Of a stretch of DNA of 64,000 nucleotides, positions 1-8,459 are shown in pieces. Position numbers and translations under genes: made by a program. Location: the NCBI RefSeq assembly GCF_014647915.1, contig NZ_BMQC01000003.1, forward strand, positions 186,001 to 250,000, in the 5' to 3' direction. Below the pieces are notes generated by a model. It saw only the letters and a program-made list of their open reading frames with translations. It did not search any database and had not been told where the DNA came from. The stretch is from Pilimelia terevasa (GTDB lineage Bacteria; Actinomycetota; Actinomycetes; Mycobacteriales; Micromonosporaceae). How positions within the stretch are numbered: the first letter of the stretch is position 1; each line of letters begins with the position of its first letter.

Positions 1-2
1 TC

Positions 3-1991
3 CCCGCGCTGCACGCGGCCCTGCGCGACGCCGCGCCGCAGTCGTGGAGCACCGACACCGCGGGCGCGCACGAGTTCCTGCGCGACAGCGCCCCGCTGCT
101 GCGGGCGGCCGGGTTCGGCGTCCAGCTCCCGGCGTGGGCCGGGCGGACGAGCCTGGGCGTGCGGCTGACCGCGCGCAGCCGCCCCGACGGCCCCGGCGCG
201 GTCGGGTCGGCCGGGGTCGGCCGGACCGAGCTGGTGGACTTCTCGCTGTCCCTGGCGATCGGCGACGCCGCGGTCGACGAGGCGGCGCTGACGGCCCTGG
301 CGGCGCAGAAGGTGCCGCTGATCCGGGTCCGCGGGCAGTGGGTCGAGCTGGACGACCGGCAGCTCTCGGCGGCCCTGGCGCTGCTGCGCCGCCGCCGGTC
401 CGGGACGCTGACCGTGGCCGAGGCGCTGCGCGAGGTGGCCGGCGGCGAGGACATCCTGCCGATCACCCACGTGGACGCCGACGGCGTCCTCGGCGACCTG
501 CTCTCCGGCGCCGCCGACCAGCGCCTGCGGCCCACCCCGACGCCGGCCGCCCTGGCCGGGTCGCTGCGGCCGTACCAGCAGCGGGGGCTGTCCTGGCTGG
601 CCTTCCTCGCCCGCGCCGGACTGGGCGGGATCCTCGCCGACGACATGGGCCTGGGCAAGACGGTCACCACGCTGGCGCTGCTGCTGCACCAGCGGGAGGC
701 CGGCCGGGCCGGCCCGACGCTGATGGTGTGCCCGATGTCGCTGGTCAGCAACTGGGAGCGGGAGGCGGCGCGGTTCGCCCCGGACCTGCGGGTGCACGTG
801 CACCACGGCGGCGGGCGGCTGCGCGGCGACGCGCTGGCCGCCGCCGTCGCCGACCACGACCTGGTGATCACGACGTACGGCACGGCGCTGCGCGACCTGG
901 ACGAGCTGCGCGCGCAGCCGTGGGACCGGGTGGTCTGCGACGAGGCCCAGGCGATCAAGAACAGCGGCACCCGGCAGGCGCGCGCGGTGCGGGCGATCCC
1001 GGCCCGGACCCGGCTGGCGCTCACCGGCACGCCGGTGGAGAACCACCTGGCCGAGCTGTGGTCGCTGATGGAGTTCTGCAACCCCGGCCTGCTCGGGCCG
1101 GCCGCGTCGTTCCGCGAGCGGTACCAGCGGCCGATCGAGACCGGGGCCGCCGACGCCGACGACGCCGCCGCGGCGCTGCGCCGCGCCACCGGCCCGCTCA
1201 TGCTGCGCCGGCTCAAGACCGACCGGACGATCATCACCGACCTGCCGGAGAAGGTCGAGGTGACCGAGTGGTGCCGGCTCACCCCGGAGCAGGCGACGCT
1301 GTACCAGGCGGTGGTCAACGACATGATGGGCGTGATCGCGGCGTCGGCGGGCATGGAGCGCCGGGGCAACGTACTGGCCGCGATGACCAAGCTCAAGCAG
1401 GTGTGCAACCACCCCGCCCACCTGCTCGGCGACGGCTCCCGGCTGCCGGGGCGCTCGGGCAAGCTGGCCCGGCTGGAGGAGTTGGCGGCCGAGATCGTCG
1501 CCGAGGGCGACAAGGCGCTGGTCTTCACGCAGTACGCGGCGTTCGGCACGATGCTGCGGCCGTACCTGGAGGCGCAGCTCGGCCGGCCCGTCCTCTGGCT
1601 GCACGGCGGGCTGCCCAAGGCGCAGCGGGACGCACTGGTGCACCGGTTCCAGACCGACGACGAGCCGATGATCTTCCTGCTGTCGCTGAAGGCCGCCGGT
1701 ACCGGGCTCAACCTGACCGCCGCCAACCACGTCCTGCACGTCGACCGCTGGTGGAACCCGGCCGTCGAGGACCAGGCCACCGACCGGGCGTTCCGCATCG
1801 GCCAGCGGCGCAACGTGCAGGTCCGCAAGTTCGTCTGCGTGGGCACGCTGGAGGAGCGCGTCGACGCGCTGATCCGGTCGAAGCGCGCGCTGGCCGAGCG
1901 GGTCGTCGGGGCGGGCGAGGACTGGCTGACCGAACTGTCCACCGACGACCTGCGCGACCTGCTGCGCCTGGACCCGGCGGCGGTGGCGTGA
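3..1991 (+). CDS. SNF2-family DEAD/DEAH helicase, 5' end outside the window
   Basis: The frame is open from the first bases, so the N-terminus is missing. The visible part starts in the SNF2-associated region (AGFGVQLPAW near nt 115). It then shows the full Snf2 ATPase: Walker A DDMGLGKT near nt 645, the DEAQ box near nt 940, TGTPVEN near nt 1025, and the C-terminal helicase motifs HGGLPKAQRD, AAGTGLNLT and DRWWNPAVEDQATDR up to nt 1790. Such bacterial Snf2 enzymes are ATP-driven DNA translocases of largely unknown cellular role. Its stop overlaps the next start by one base (TGATG), so it is co-transcribed with the SWIM protein, a pairing common in actinobacteria. Confidence 0.93.
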   Translation, partial: PALHAALRDAAPQSWSTDTAGAHEFLRDSAPLLRAAGFGVQLPAWAGRTSLGVRLTARSRPDGPGAVGSAGVGRTELVDFSLSLAIGDAAVDEAALTALAAQKVPLIRVRGQWVELDDRQLSAALALLRRRRSGTLTVAEALREVAGGEDILPITHVDADGVLGDLLSGAADQRLRPTPTPAALAGSLRPYQQRGLSWLAFLARAGLGGILADDMGLGKTVTTLALLLHQREAGRAGPTLMVCPMSLVSNWEREAARFAPDLRVHVHHGGGRLRGDALAAAVADHDLVITTYGTALRDLDELRAQPWDRVVCDEAQAIKNSGTRQARAVRAIPARTRLALTGTPVENHLAELWSLMEFCNPGLLGPAASFRERYQRPIETGAADADDAAAALRRATGPLMLRRLKTDRTIITDLPEKVEVTEWCRLTPEQATLYQAVVNDMMGVIAASAGMERRGNVLAAMTKLKQVCNHPAHLLGDGSRLPGRSGKLARLEELAAEIVAEGDKALVFTQYAAFGTMLRPYLEAQLGRPVLWLHGGLPKAQRDALVHRFQTDDEPMIFLLSLKAAGTGLNLTAANHVLHVDRWWNPAVEDQATDRAFRIGQRRNVQVRKFVCVGTLEERVDALIRSKRALAERVVGAGEDWLTELSTDDLRDLLRLDPAAVA

Positions 1992-2848
1992 TGCCGGTCG
2001 GGCCGGACGGGTGGTTCGCGGCGGGGCGGCCGATCAAGGTGGACGGCGGGATCCGGGCGCGCGGGCAGCGCGGGTCGCTCGGCGCGCAGTGGTGGTCGCG
2101 GCGGTTCGTGGACCTGCTGGAGTCGCTGTGCGACGGGGGTCGGCTGGCCCGCGGGCGGGCGTACGCGCGGCAGGGCCAGGTGCGCGACTTCACCGTCGGC
2201 CCCGGACTGGTCGAGGGGCGGGTGCAGGGCTCCCGGCCGCAGCCCTACCACGTGGCGATCCGCATCGAGGCGTACGGCGACCGGGTGTGGGCGGCGCTGC
2301 GCGACGCGCTGGCCGCCCGCGCCGGGTACCGGGCCGCCCTGCTGGCCGGCGAGATGCCGCACGAGATCGTCGACGTCTTCGCCGCGGCCGGGGCGCCGCT
2401 GTTCCCCGACGCGCTGGAGATGGCCTGCTCCTGCCCCGACCCCGGGTGGCCGTGCAAGCACCTGTCGGCGGTCCTGTACCTGCTCGCCGAAGCCTTCGAC
2501 GACGACCCGTTCCTCGTCCTCGCCTGGCGCGGCCGGGACCGGGACACGCTGCTGGCCGCGCTCCGCGGCGAGCCGGCCCCCGGCGGGACCGACCCGGCCG
2601 GCCCCCACCCGGGCGACCCCGGCCCGGGGCCGGCCGGCGCCGCCGTGCCGGAGCCGCCGGTCGACGTGGACGCCTTCTATGGCGGCCCGGTGTCGGTCGC
2701 CCGGCTGCGCGAGCGGGTGACGGTCGCGTCGGCGGCGCCCCCGGAGCTGCTGCTGCGCGTCCTGGAGGCGCCGCCGGTCCGCGTCCGGCACATCCCGCTG
2801 GTGGACATCCTGCGCCCGGCGTACCGCGCGATCCCGCCGCCGGGCTGA
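1991..2848 (+). CDS. SWIM zinc-finger domain protein
   Basis: This 285-aa protein starts at the ATG that overlaps the helicase stop. A SWIM-type zinc-binding motif, CSCPDPGWPCKHL (CxC...CxH), lies about residues 140-152. SWIM domains bind zinc and are thought to contact DNA or partner proteins. In actinobacteria this family is regularly encoded directly after a SNF2 helicase, so it is probably the accessory subunit of that enzyme (inference from the one-base overlap). The stretch from residue 190 to 220 is a low-complexity Gly/Pro linker. The C-terminal 60 residues match no motif I know. No signal peptide or membrane segment is visible. Confidence 0.85.
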   Translation: MPVGPDGWFAAGRPIKVDGGIRARGQRGSLGAQWWSRRFVDLLESLCDGGRLARGRAYARQGQVRDFTVGPGLVEGRVQGSRPQPYHVAIRIEAYGDRVWAALRDALAARAGYRAALLAGEMPHEIVDVFAAAGAPLFPDALEMACSCPDPGWPCKHLSAVLYLLAEAFDDDPFLVLAWRGRDRDTLLAALRGEPAPGGTDPAGPHPGDPGPGPAGAAVPEPPVDVDAFYGGPVSVARLRERVTVASAAPPELLLRVLEAPPVRVRHIPLVDILRPAYRAIPPPG

Positions 2849-2854
2849 CTCGGG

Positions 2855-4066
2855 CTACCGCAGGGTCGGCGGGAGGGCGGGAAAGCCGCCGACCCCGGCG
2901 CGCGCGGTCGGGGCCGTCGGGCACAGGCCGCCGTACAGCACGTTCGCCTGCGCCCGGGCCAGCGCCTCGGTCAGCACCGGCGCGTTCTCGCCGACGGTGA
3001 GCTGCCGGTCGGTGCCCGCCACGTGGTACGAGTGGGTGGCGTAGCCGATCACGTAGCCGTTGTGGCCCCACACGTCCAGCACGGCCGTCCCGCACGGCAG
3101 CCGCAGGTGCATCAGCCCCAGCCCGTAGGCGACGCCGGGCGCGCCGGGCACCGGTACCGTCGTGCGCATCGCCGTCCACTGCGCCGGGGCCAGCAGCCGC
3201 CCGTCGAACAGCGCCCGGAAGAACCGGTTCAGGTCGGCGGCGGTGGAGACCAGGTCCCCGGCGGCGCCCGCGATCGTGACGTTGGACCGGCTCACGTCCC
3301 GCGGCACGCCCCGGGCGTCCGGCTCGTAGGCCCGCGCGTGCGGCCCGCGGATGACGGTCTCGGTCCCCGGGCGGTAGGTGTCGCGCAGTCCGAGCCGGTC
3401 GATGATCCGCCGCTGGATCTCCCGCTCCAGGGTGCGCCCGGTGACTTTCTCCACGATCAGGCCCAGGCCGATGTAGTTGGTGTTGGAGTACGACCAGCGC
3501 GCACCCGGCGCGTGCGTGACCGGCAGCGCCAGCCCCAGCCCGAACAGCGCGGCCGGGGCGAACGTGGTCCGGCGCGCCCAGTCCCCCACGGCGGCGGTGG
3601 CCAGCAGCGCCCCGTACTCGCCCAGCCCGCTGGTGTGCTGGAGCAGGTGCCGGACCGTGATCCGCTCCCGCCGGGAGTCCGGCAGGCCGTCGGGGCCGAC
3701 GGGCGGGAACACGTCCGCGTCCAGGTAGCGGCCGACCGGCGTGTCCAGCCCGATCCGGCCCTCGGCCACGAGCTGGAGCACGGCCACCGCGACGAAGGTC
3801 TTGGTGATGCTGCCGACCCGGTGGCGCAGGTCCGGGCGCATCGGGGTGCGGCGGGCCAGGTCGGCGACGCCCACGGCGAGCGCCGCCCGGTCCCCGCCGT
3901 CGGCCGCCTCGGCGAACAGGCCGGGCATCCCGGCGTCGCGCTCGGCGCCCATCAGCGCGCGCAGCCGCGCCCGGTCCACGCTCGCCGACGCCGGTGCCGG
4001 CCCGCCGAGCGCGGCGACCACCCCCAGGACCAGCCCCGCCACACCGAACCGCCTGCGCCACCGCAC
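2855..4066 (-). CDS. Secreted serine hydrolase of the S12 family (DD-carboxypeptidase / class C beta-lactamase fold)
   Basis: The 403-aa product has an Arg-rich N-terminus, a hydrophobic segment (residues 8-22) and an Ala-Ser-Ala cleavage region, so it should be exported. All three active-site motifs are present: SITK with Ser86 and Lys89, YSN at Tyr193, and HNG at His335 (an HxG-type third motif as in Streptomyces R61 DD-peptidase). It should cleave or transfer D-Ala-D-Ala or related esters and amides; the exact substrate cannot be read. Two adjacent GTG codons could start it; the second (4066) sits 7 nt after GGAGG and is preferred over 4069. A hairpin lies about 40 nt upstream. Confidence 0.85.
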   Translation of the reverse strand: MRWRRRFGVAGLVLGVVAALGGPAPASASVDRARLRALMGAERDAGMPGLFAEAADGGDRAALAVGVADLARRTPMRPDLRHRVGSITKTFVAVAVLQLVAEGRIGLDTPVGRYLDADVFPPVGPDGLPDSRRERITVRHLLQHTSGLGEYGALLATAAVGDWARRTTFAPAALFGLGLALPVTHAPGARWSYSNTNYIGLGLIVEKVTGRTLEREIQRRIIDRLGLRDTYRPGTETVIRGPHARAYEPDARGVPRDVSRSNVTIAGAAGDLVSTAADLNRFFRALFDGRLLAPAQWTAMRTTVPVPGAPGVAYGLGLMHLRLPCGTAVLDVWGHNGYVIGYATHSYHVAGTDRQLTVGENAPVLTEALARAQANVLYGGLCPTAPTARAGVGGFPALPPTLR

Positions 4067-4106
4067 CACGCCACCTCCGAAAGCTCGACTGACCGCAGCG
4101 TAGGGA

Positions 4107-4137
4107 GCGCGGGCCGCCGGCGCCGGACGGCCCGCGC
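4107..4137. terminator. Hairpin between selD and the S12 hydrolase gene
   Basis: A perfect 10-bp stem (GCGCGGGCCG with its complement) closes an 11-nt GC-rich loop. It lies downstream of the selD stop codon and just upstream of the next minus-strand start, so it probably ends selD transcription. There is no T-tract, as is usual for actinobacterial terminators. The other roughly 80 bases up to selD hold nothing recognisable. Confidence 0.5.
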
Positions 4138-4215
4138 CGTGGTCACCCGGACGACTGCCGGAAGGGCCGAAGGTCCTGGTGATCGCGTACGGCGTCCTGC
4201 GTGGTCGTCCGCTCG

Positions 4216-5202
4216 TCAGCGGAGGCGCAGGGTCGCCGCGTCCGCCGTGGCCGCCCGCAGGACGCCGACGACCGGCGCGCCGGGGACCTCCCCGGCGACG
4301 AGGAGCCCGCCGGAGGTCTGCGCGTCGGCGAGCAGCAGCACGGCGTCCTCGGCGGCGGTACCGGCGTCCAGGTGCGGCGCCACCCAGTCGAGGTTCCGCC
4401 GGGTCCCCCCGGAGACGTACCCGTCGCGGACCGCCTCGGCGGCCCCCGCCAGCAGCGGTACCGCGGCGACGTCCAGGTCGGCGCCGAGCCCGCTGGCCCG
4501 GCACAGCTTGTACAGGTGCCCCAGGAGGCCGAACCCGGTCACGTCGGTGCCGCACCGGATGCCGGCGGCGCGGGCGGCCCGGGCGGCGTCGCGGTTCAGC
4601 GTGGTCATCGCCTCGACCGCCGCCGGGAACACCTCGCCGGTCGCCTTGTGGCGCGAGTTCAGCACGCCGACGCCCAGCGGCTTGGTCAGCGACAGCGGGA
4701 GCCCGGCGCGGCCGGCGTCCAGCGTGATGAGCTGGGCCGGGTCGGCGGTGCCGGTGACGGCGAGGCCGTACTTGGGCTCCCGGTCGTCGATGCTGTGCCC
4801 GCCCGCCAGCAGGCACCCGGCCGCCGCCGCCACGGCCGCGCCCCCGCGCAGGACCTCGGCCGCCACGTCCATCGGCAGCAGCTCCCGCGGCCAGCTCAGC
4901 AGGTTCAGCGCCACCAGCGGCTCCCCGCCGACGGCGTACACGTCGGAGATCGCGTTGGTCGCGGCGATCCGCCCGAAGTCGTACGGGTCGTCGACCACCG
5001 GCGCGAAGAAGTCCGCGGTGGCGACCACGGCCGGACCGCCGCCGGGCGGCTGGACCACGGCCGCGTCGTCCCCGTGCGCCAGCCCCACCAGCAGCCGCTC
5101 GTCGGTCTGGCCGGCGAGCCCGGCGAGCATCGCCTCCAACTCGCCCGCCGGCAGCTTGCAACTGCACCCGCCACCGGCCGCGTACCCCGTCAGTCGCACC
5201 AT
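4216..5202 (-). CDS. selD: Selenide, water dikinase
   Basis: SelD makes selenophosphate, the selenium donor for selenocysteine, from selenide and ATP. The 328-aa length is typical. The N-terminal catalytic segment reads GGGCSCKL, with Cys13, Cys15 and Lys16, so this SelD carries Cys and not Sec at the active site. The glycine-rich ATP-site regions HGDDAAVVQ and GGHSIDD are clear. It is divergent from tRNA-Sec, selA and selB, which confirms the role. A -10-like TAGGCT lies 6 nt before the ATG and there is no Shine-Dalgarno, so the mRNA is probably leaderless. Confidence 0.95.
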   Translation of the reverse strand: MVRLTGYAAGGGCSCKLPAGELEAMLAGLAGQTDERLLVGLAHGDDAAVVQPPGGGPAVVATADFFAPVVDDPYDFGRIAATNAISDVYAVGGEPLVALNLLSWPRELLPMDVAAEVLRGGAAVAAAAGCLLAGGHSIDDREPKYGLAVTGTADPAQLITLDAGRAGLPLSLTKPLGVGVLNSRHKATGEVFPAAVEAMTTLNRDAARAARAAGIRCGTDVTGFGLLGHLYKLCRASGLGADLDVAAVPLLAGAAEAVRDGYVSGGTRRNLDWVAPHLDAGTAAEDAVLLLADAQTSGGLLVAGEVPGAPVVGVLRAATADAATLRLR

Positions 5203-5208
5203 CCGCCC

Positions 5209-5214
5209 AGCCTA
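5209..5214 (-). promoter_or_regulatory. -10-like box of selD, leaderless arrangement
   Basis: TAGGCT on the minus strand ends 6 nt before the selD ATG, so transcription would begin at or next to the start codon. No convincing -35 hexamer is visible at 16-19 nt spacing. The same geometry recurs before mqnA, the STAS gene, paaA, arsR and the Lrp-type gene. Confidence 0.45.
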
Positions 5215-5270
5215 GCCACGGACCGCCATCGACGCCGACCCATGGCGCCCCCGGCGGGCGGCGGCCGGGT

Positions 5271-5276
5271 TAGGGT
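5271..5276 (+). promoter_or_regulatory. -10-like box of tRNA-Sec
   Basis: TAGGGT ends 6 nt before the first base of the mature tRNA-Sec. That spacing would put the transcription start at or very near the 5' end of the tRNA. No clear -35 element is seen. Confidence 0.4.
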
Positions 5277-5282
5277 GTGCGC

Positions 5283-5378
5283 GGAGGTGTGTGGGTGCCT
5301 GGTGGCCCTCCTGGTCTTCAACACCAGTGGGCGGCGCGACGCGTCGTCGGCGGGTTCGATTCCCGTCCACCTCCGCCA
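5283..5378 (+). tRNA. selC: tRNA-Sec (anticodon TCA)
   Basis: A 96-nt tRNA including an encoded 3' CCA. The acceptor begins GGAGGTG and pairs with CACCTCC; the discriminator base is G. The anticodon arm is CTGGT-CTTCAAC-ACCAG with TCA at 5318-5320, which reads UGA. The variable arm is long, and the T arm has the loop TTCGATT closed by five pairs. Length, extra-long variable arm and TCA anticodon identify selenocysteine tRNA. It lies between selD and selA, the usual actinobacterial order. Confidence 0.96.
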
Positions 5379-5439
5379 TCCGGGGGTCCGCCCGCACGGG
5401 AGCCGCCGCACGGACGGTTCCGCCGCACGGGAGGCAAGA

Positions 5440-6714
5440 GTGGACAGGCGACGCCGGATCCCCCGCACCGACACGGTCCTGGCCGACCCGCGGCTGGTGG
5501 CCGCGGCGGTCCGCCTCGGCCGGCACCGGGTCAAGGACGCCGTGGCCGCGGCGGCGGCGCTCGCCCGCGCCGGCCGGCTCGACCCCGGTGACCTGGCCGA
5601 CGCCGCGCTGGCCGCGCTGCCGCCGGCCGCCACCGGCCTGCGAGCGGTGATCAACGCGACCGGCGTCCTGGTCCACACCAACCTCGGCCGGGCGCCGCTG
5701 TCCCCCGCCGCCCTCGACGCGGTGCGGCTGGCGGGCAGGACCGTCGACATCGAGCTGGACCTGGTTGACGGCCGCCGCGCCCCCCGCGCCCGCACGGCGG
5801 TCGACGCGCTCGCCGCGGCCGTCGGCGGCGCCGTCGGCGCCCACGTGGTGAACAACAACGCGGCGGCGCTGACGCTGGTCGCCGCCGCCCTGGCCGGCGG
5901 CCGGGAGATCCTGGTCAGCCGCGGCGAGCTGGTCGAGATCGGCGACGGCTTCCGGCTGCCGGCGCTGCTGGCCGCGGCGGGCGCGCGCCTGCGCGAGGTC
6001 GGTACCACCAACCGCACCCACCTCGCCGACTACGCCGAGGCGGTCGGCCCGGACACCGCGCTGATCCTCAAGGTCCACCCGTCCAACTTCCGGCTCACCG
6101 GGTTCGTCGCCGAGGCGCCGGTGGCGGCGCTGGCCACGCTCGGCCCGCCGGTGGTCCACGACATCGGGTCCGGCCTGCTGGTACCCGAGCCGCTGCTGCC
6201 CGACGAGCCCGACGCCCGCACGTCCCTGCGCGCGGGCGCCGCCCTGGTGACGGCCAGCGGCGACAAGCTGCTCGGCGGCCCGCAGTGTGGCCTGCTGCTC
6301 GGGGACCCGGAGCTGGTCGGCGCGCTGCGCCGGCACCCCCTGGCCCGCGCGCTGCGGATCGACAAGCTCACCGCCGCGGCCCTGGAGGCGACGCTCACCG
6401 GGCCGGAGCCGCCGGTCACCGCCGCCCTCCGCGCCGACCTGGCCGGGCTGCGCCGCCGGGCGGAGGCCGTCGCCCGCGCGGCCGGCGGCGCGCCGGCCGT
6501 CGTGGACAGCACCGCCACGGTCGGCGGGGGCGGGGCGCCCGGCGTCGACCTGCCCAGCGTGGCGCTCGCGCTGCCCGCCGCCGCGGCCGCCGGCCTGCGC
6601 ACCGGCACCCCGGCGGTACTCGGGCGGGTGGCCGGCGGGCGGCTGCTGCTGGACCTGCGCACCGTCGACCCCGCCGACGACGCGGCGCTGGCCGCGCGGC
6701 TGGCCGCCCGCTGA
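5440..6714 (+). CDS. selA: L-seryl-tRNA(Sec) selenium transferase
   Basis: SelA is the PLP enzyme that converts Ser-tRNA(Sec) to Sec-tRNA(Sec) with selenophosphate. The 424-aa protein has the SelA features: NATGVLVHTNLGRAPLS near residue 70, VNNNAAA near residue 140, and the PLP-binding lysine in SGDKLLGGPQ at about Lys276. The GTG start has GGGAGG 5 nt upstream; longer upstream extensions of the frame would run through tRNA-Sec and are rejected. The stop overlaps the selB start by one base (TGATG), so selA and selB are translationally coupled. Confidence 0.95.
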   Translation: MDRRRRIPRTDTVLADPRLVAAAVRLGRHRVKDAVAAAAALARAGRLDPGDLADAALAALPPAATGLRAVINATGVLVHTNLGRAPLSPAALDAVRLAGRTVDIELDLVDGRRAPRARTAVDALAAAVGGAVGAHVVNNNAAALTLVAAALAGGREILVSRGELVEIGDGFRLPALLAAAGARLREVGTTNRTHLADYAEAVGPDTALILKVHPSNFRLTGFVAEAPVAALATLGPPVVHDIGSGLLVPEPLLPDEPDARTSLRAGAALVTASGDKLLGGPQCGLLLGDPELVGALRRHPLARALRIDKLTAAALEATLTGPEPPVTAALRADLAGLRRRAEAVARAAGGAPAVVDSTATVGGGGAPGVDLPSVALALPAAAAAGLRTGTPAVLGRVAGGRLLLDLRTVDPADDAALAARLAAR

Positions 6715-8459
6715 TGTACCTCGTCGCCACCGCCGGCCACGTCGACCACGGCAAGTCGACGCTGGTCGAGGCGCTGACCGGTACCCACCCCGACCGGCTC
6801 GCCGAGGAGCGGCGCCGCGGGCTCACCATCGACCTCGGCTTCGCCTGGACCGCGCCGGCCGCCGGCCCGCCGACCGCCTTCGTGGACGTACCCGGACACC
6901 GGCGCTTCGTCGCCACGATGCTCGCGGGCGTCGGCCCGGTCCCGGCCGTCCTGTTCGTCGTCGCCGCCGACGAGGGGATGCGCGCCCAGTCGTACGAGCA
7001 CCTACGCGCCCTGGACGCGCTGCGCGTCCAGCACGGCCTGCTCGCCGTGACCCGCGCCGACCTCGCCGACCCGACGGCGGCGCTGGCCGAGGCGCGCCGG
7101 GCGCTCGCCGAAACGACCCTGGCCGGCATCGAGGCGGTACCGGTCAGCGCCCGGACCGGTACCGGCCTGCCCGAGCTGCGCGCGGCCCTGCACCGCGCGA
7201 CCGCGGCCCTGCCGCCCGCCGACCCCGGCGCCGACGTCCGGCTCTGGGTGGACCGCGGCTTCACGATCGACGGGGCCGGCACCGTCGTCACCGGCACCCT
7301 CCAGGCCGGCCGGCTGCGGGTGGGCGACGTGCTGCTGCGCGACGACGGCACCCCCGTGCGGGTCCGCGGCCTGCACGCCCTCGGCCGCGCGCGCGAGGAG
7401 GTCGCGGGTACCGCCCGGGTCGCCGTCAACCTGCGCGGCGTGGACCGCGCCGACGTGCACCGCGGCGCGGCCCTGCTCACCCCCGGCGCCTGGCTGCCCA
7501 CCGCCGAGGTCGACGTGCGACACGACCCGGCCGGGGCGCCGCCGCGGGAGGGGGTGCTGCACATCGGCGCCGCCGCGGTACCGGCGCGCTGGCGGCCCGT
7601 TGGCGACGGCCTCGCGCGGCTGCGGCTCTCCCGGCCCCTGCCGCTGCGCACCGGGGACCGGGCGCTGTGGCGGGACCCGGGCACCGGCGCGGTCGTCGGC
7701 GTGACGGTCCTGGACGTCCGGCCGCGCGCCCTGGACCGCCGGCACCGGGCCGCCGACCGGGCCGCGGCGCTCGGGGCCGCCGGCAGCCCGCCGGACGGCG
7801 CGGCGCTGCTCGCGCTGCACGGCCTCCTGCGCGCCCCGACCATGCGGGCGATGGGGGTGGCTCCGCCCGGTACGCCGGTCGCCGCCGACTGGCACGCCGA
7901 CGCCGGCACCTGGGCCGGCCTGCGCGACCGGCTCGCCGCCGCCGTCGCCGCCTACGCCGCCGCGCACCCGCTGCACCCGGCGATGCCGGTCGAGGCGGCG
8001 ACGACCGCCCTGGCCCTACCCGACCCGGCGCTGGCGGCCGCGCTCGTGGCGCCGCCGCTGGCGCTGCGCGAGGGGCGGATCACCGCGCCCGGCACCGCGC
8101 TGCCGCCGCGCGTGCGGGAGGCCGTGGCGACCCTGCTGGCGCCCCTGGCGGCGACGCCGTTCGCGGCGCCGGACAACGACCGCCTCGCCGCGCTGGGCCT
8201 GGGCAGCCGGGAACTCGCCGCCGCCGCCCGCGCCGGCCTGCTCCTGCGGCTGCCCGGCAACGTGGTGCTGGGGCCGGACGCCGCCGGCCGCGCGGCGGCG
8301 GCGCTGGCCGGGCTGCCCGCCGCGTTCACGGCCAGCGACGCCCGTCGCGCCTGGGGCACGACCCGCCGGGTGGCGATCCCGCTGCTGGAGCACCTGGACG
8401 CCGCGGGGGTCACCGTCCGGGTCGACACCGCCCGCCGCCGCCTCGCCGCCGGCGCCTAG
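6714..8459 (+). CDS. selB: Selenocysteine-specific elongation factor
   Basis: SelB delivers Sec-tRNA(Sec) to the ribosome at UGA codons followed by a SECIS hairpin. The 581-aa protein starts with a GTPase domain: G1 GHVDHGKST at residues 8-16, the switch motif GLTIDLGF, and G3 DVPGHRRF. EF-Tu-like beta-barrel domains follow, and then a C-terminal region (residues 370-581) fitting the winged-helix repeats that bind the SECIS. Its TAG stop overlaps the TAG stop of the convergent propeller gene within CTAG. The presence of selA, selB, selD and tRNA-Sec means the organism decodes Sec somewhere, though no clear selenoprotein lies in this window. Confidence 0.95.
   Translation: MYLVATAGHVDHGKSTLVEALTGTHPDRLAEERRRGLTIDLGFAWTAPAAGPPTAFVDVPGHRRFVATMLAGVGPVPAVLFVVAADEGMRAQSYEHLRALDALRVQHGLLAVTRADLADPTAALAEARRALAETTLAGIEAVPVSARTGTGLPELRAALHRATAALPPADPGADVRLWVDRGFTIDGAGTVVTGTLQAGRLRVGDVLLRDDGTPVRVRGLHALGRAREEVAGTARVAVNLRGVDRADVHRGAALLTPGAWLPTAEVDVRHDPAGAPPREGVLHIGAAAVPARWRPVGDGLARLRLSRPLPLRTGDRALWRDPGTGAVVGVTVLDVRPRALDRRHRAADRAAALGAAGSPPDGAALLALHGLLRAPTMRAMGVAPPGTPVAADWHADAGTWAGLRDRLAAAVAAYAAAHPLHPAMPVEAATTALALPDPALAAALVAPPLALREGRITAPGTALPPRVREAVATLLAPLAATPFAAPDNDRLAALGLGSRELAAAARAGLLLRLPGNVVLGPDAAGRAAAALAGLPAAFTASDARRAWGTTRRVAIPLLEHLDAAGVTVRVDTARRRLAAGA

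Noticed and set aside
44-1990. Open frame running into the SWIM gene from upstream
   Set aside because: It is a shadow of the SNF2 helicase gene in another frame; only the part from the ATG at 1991 encodes a recognisable protein.
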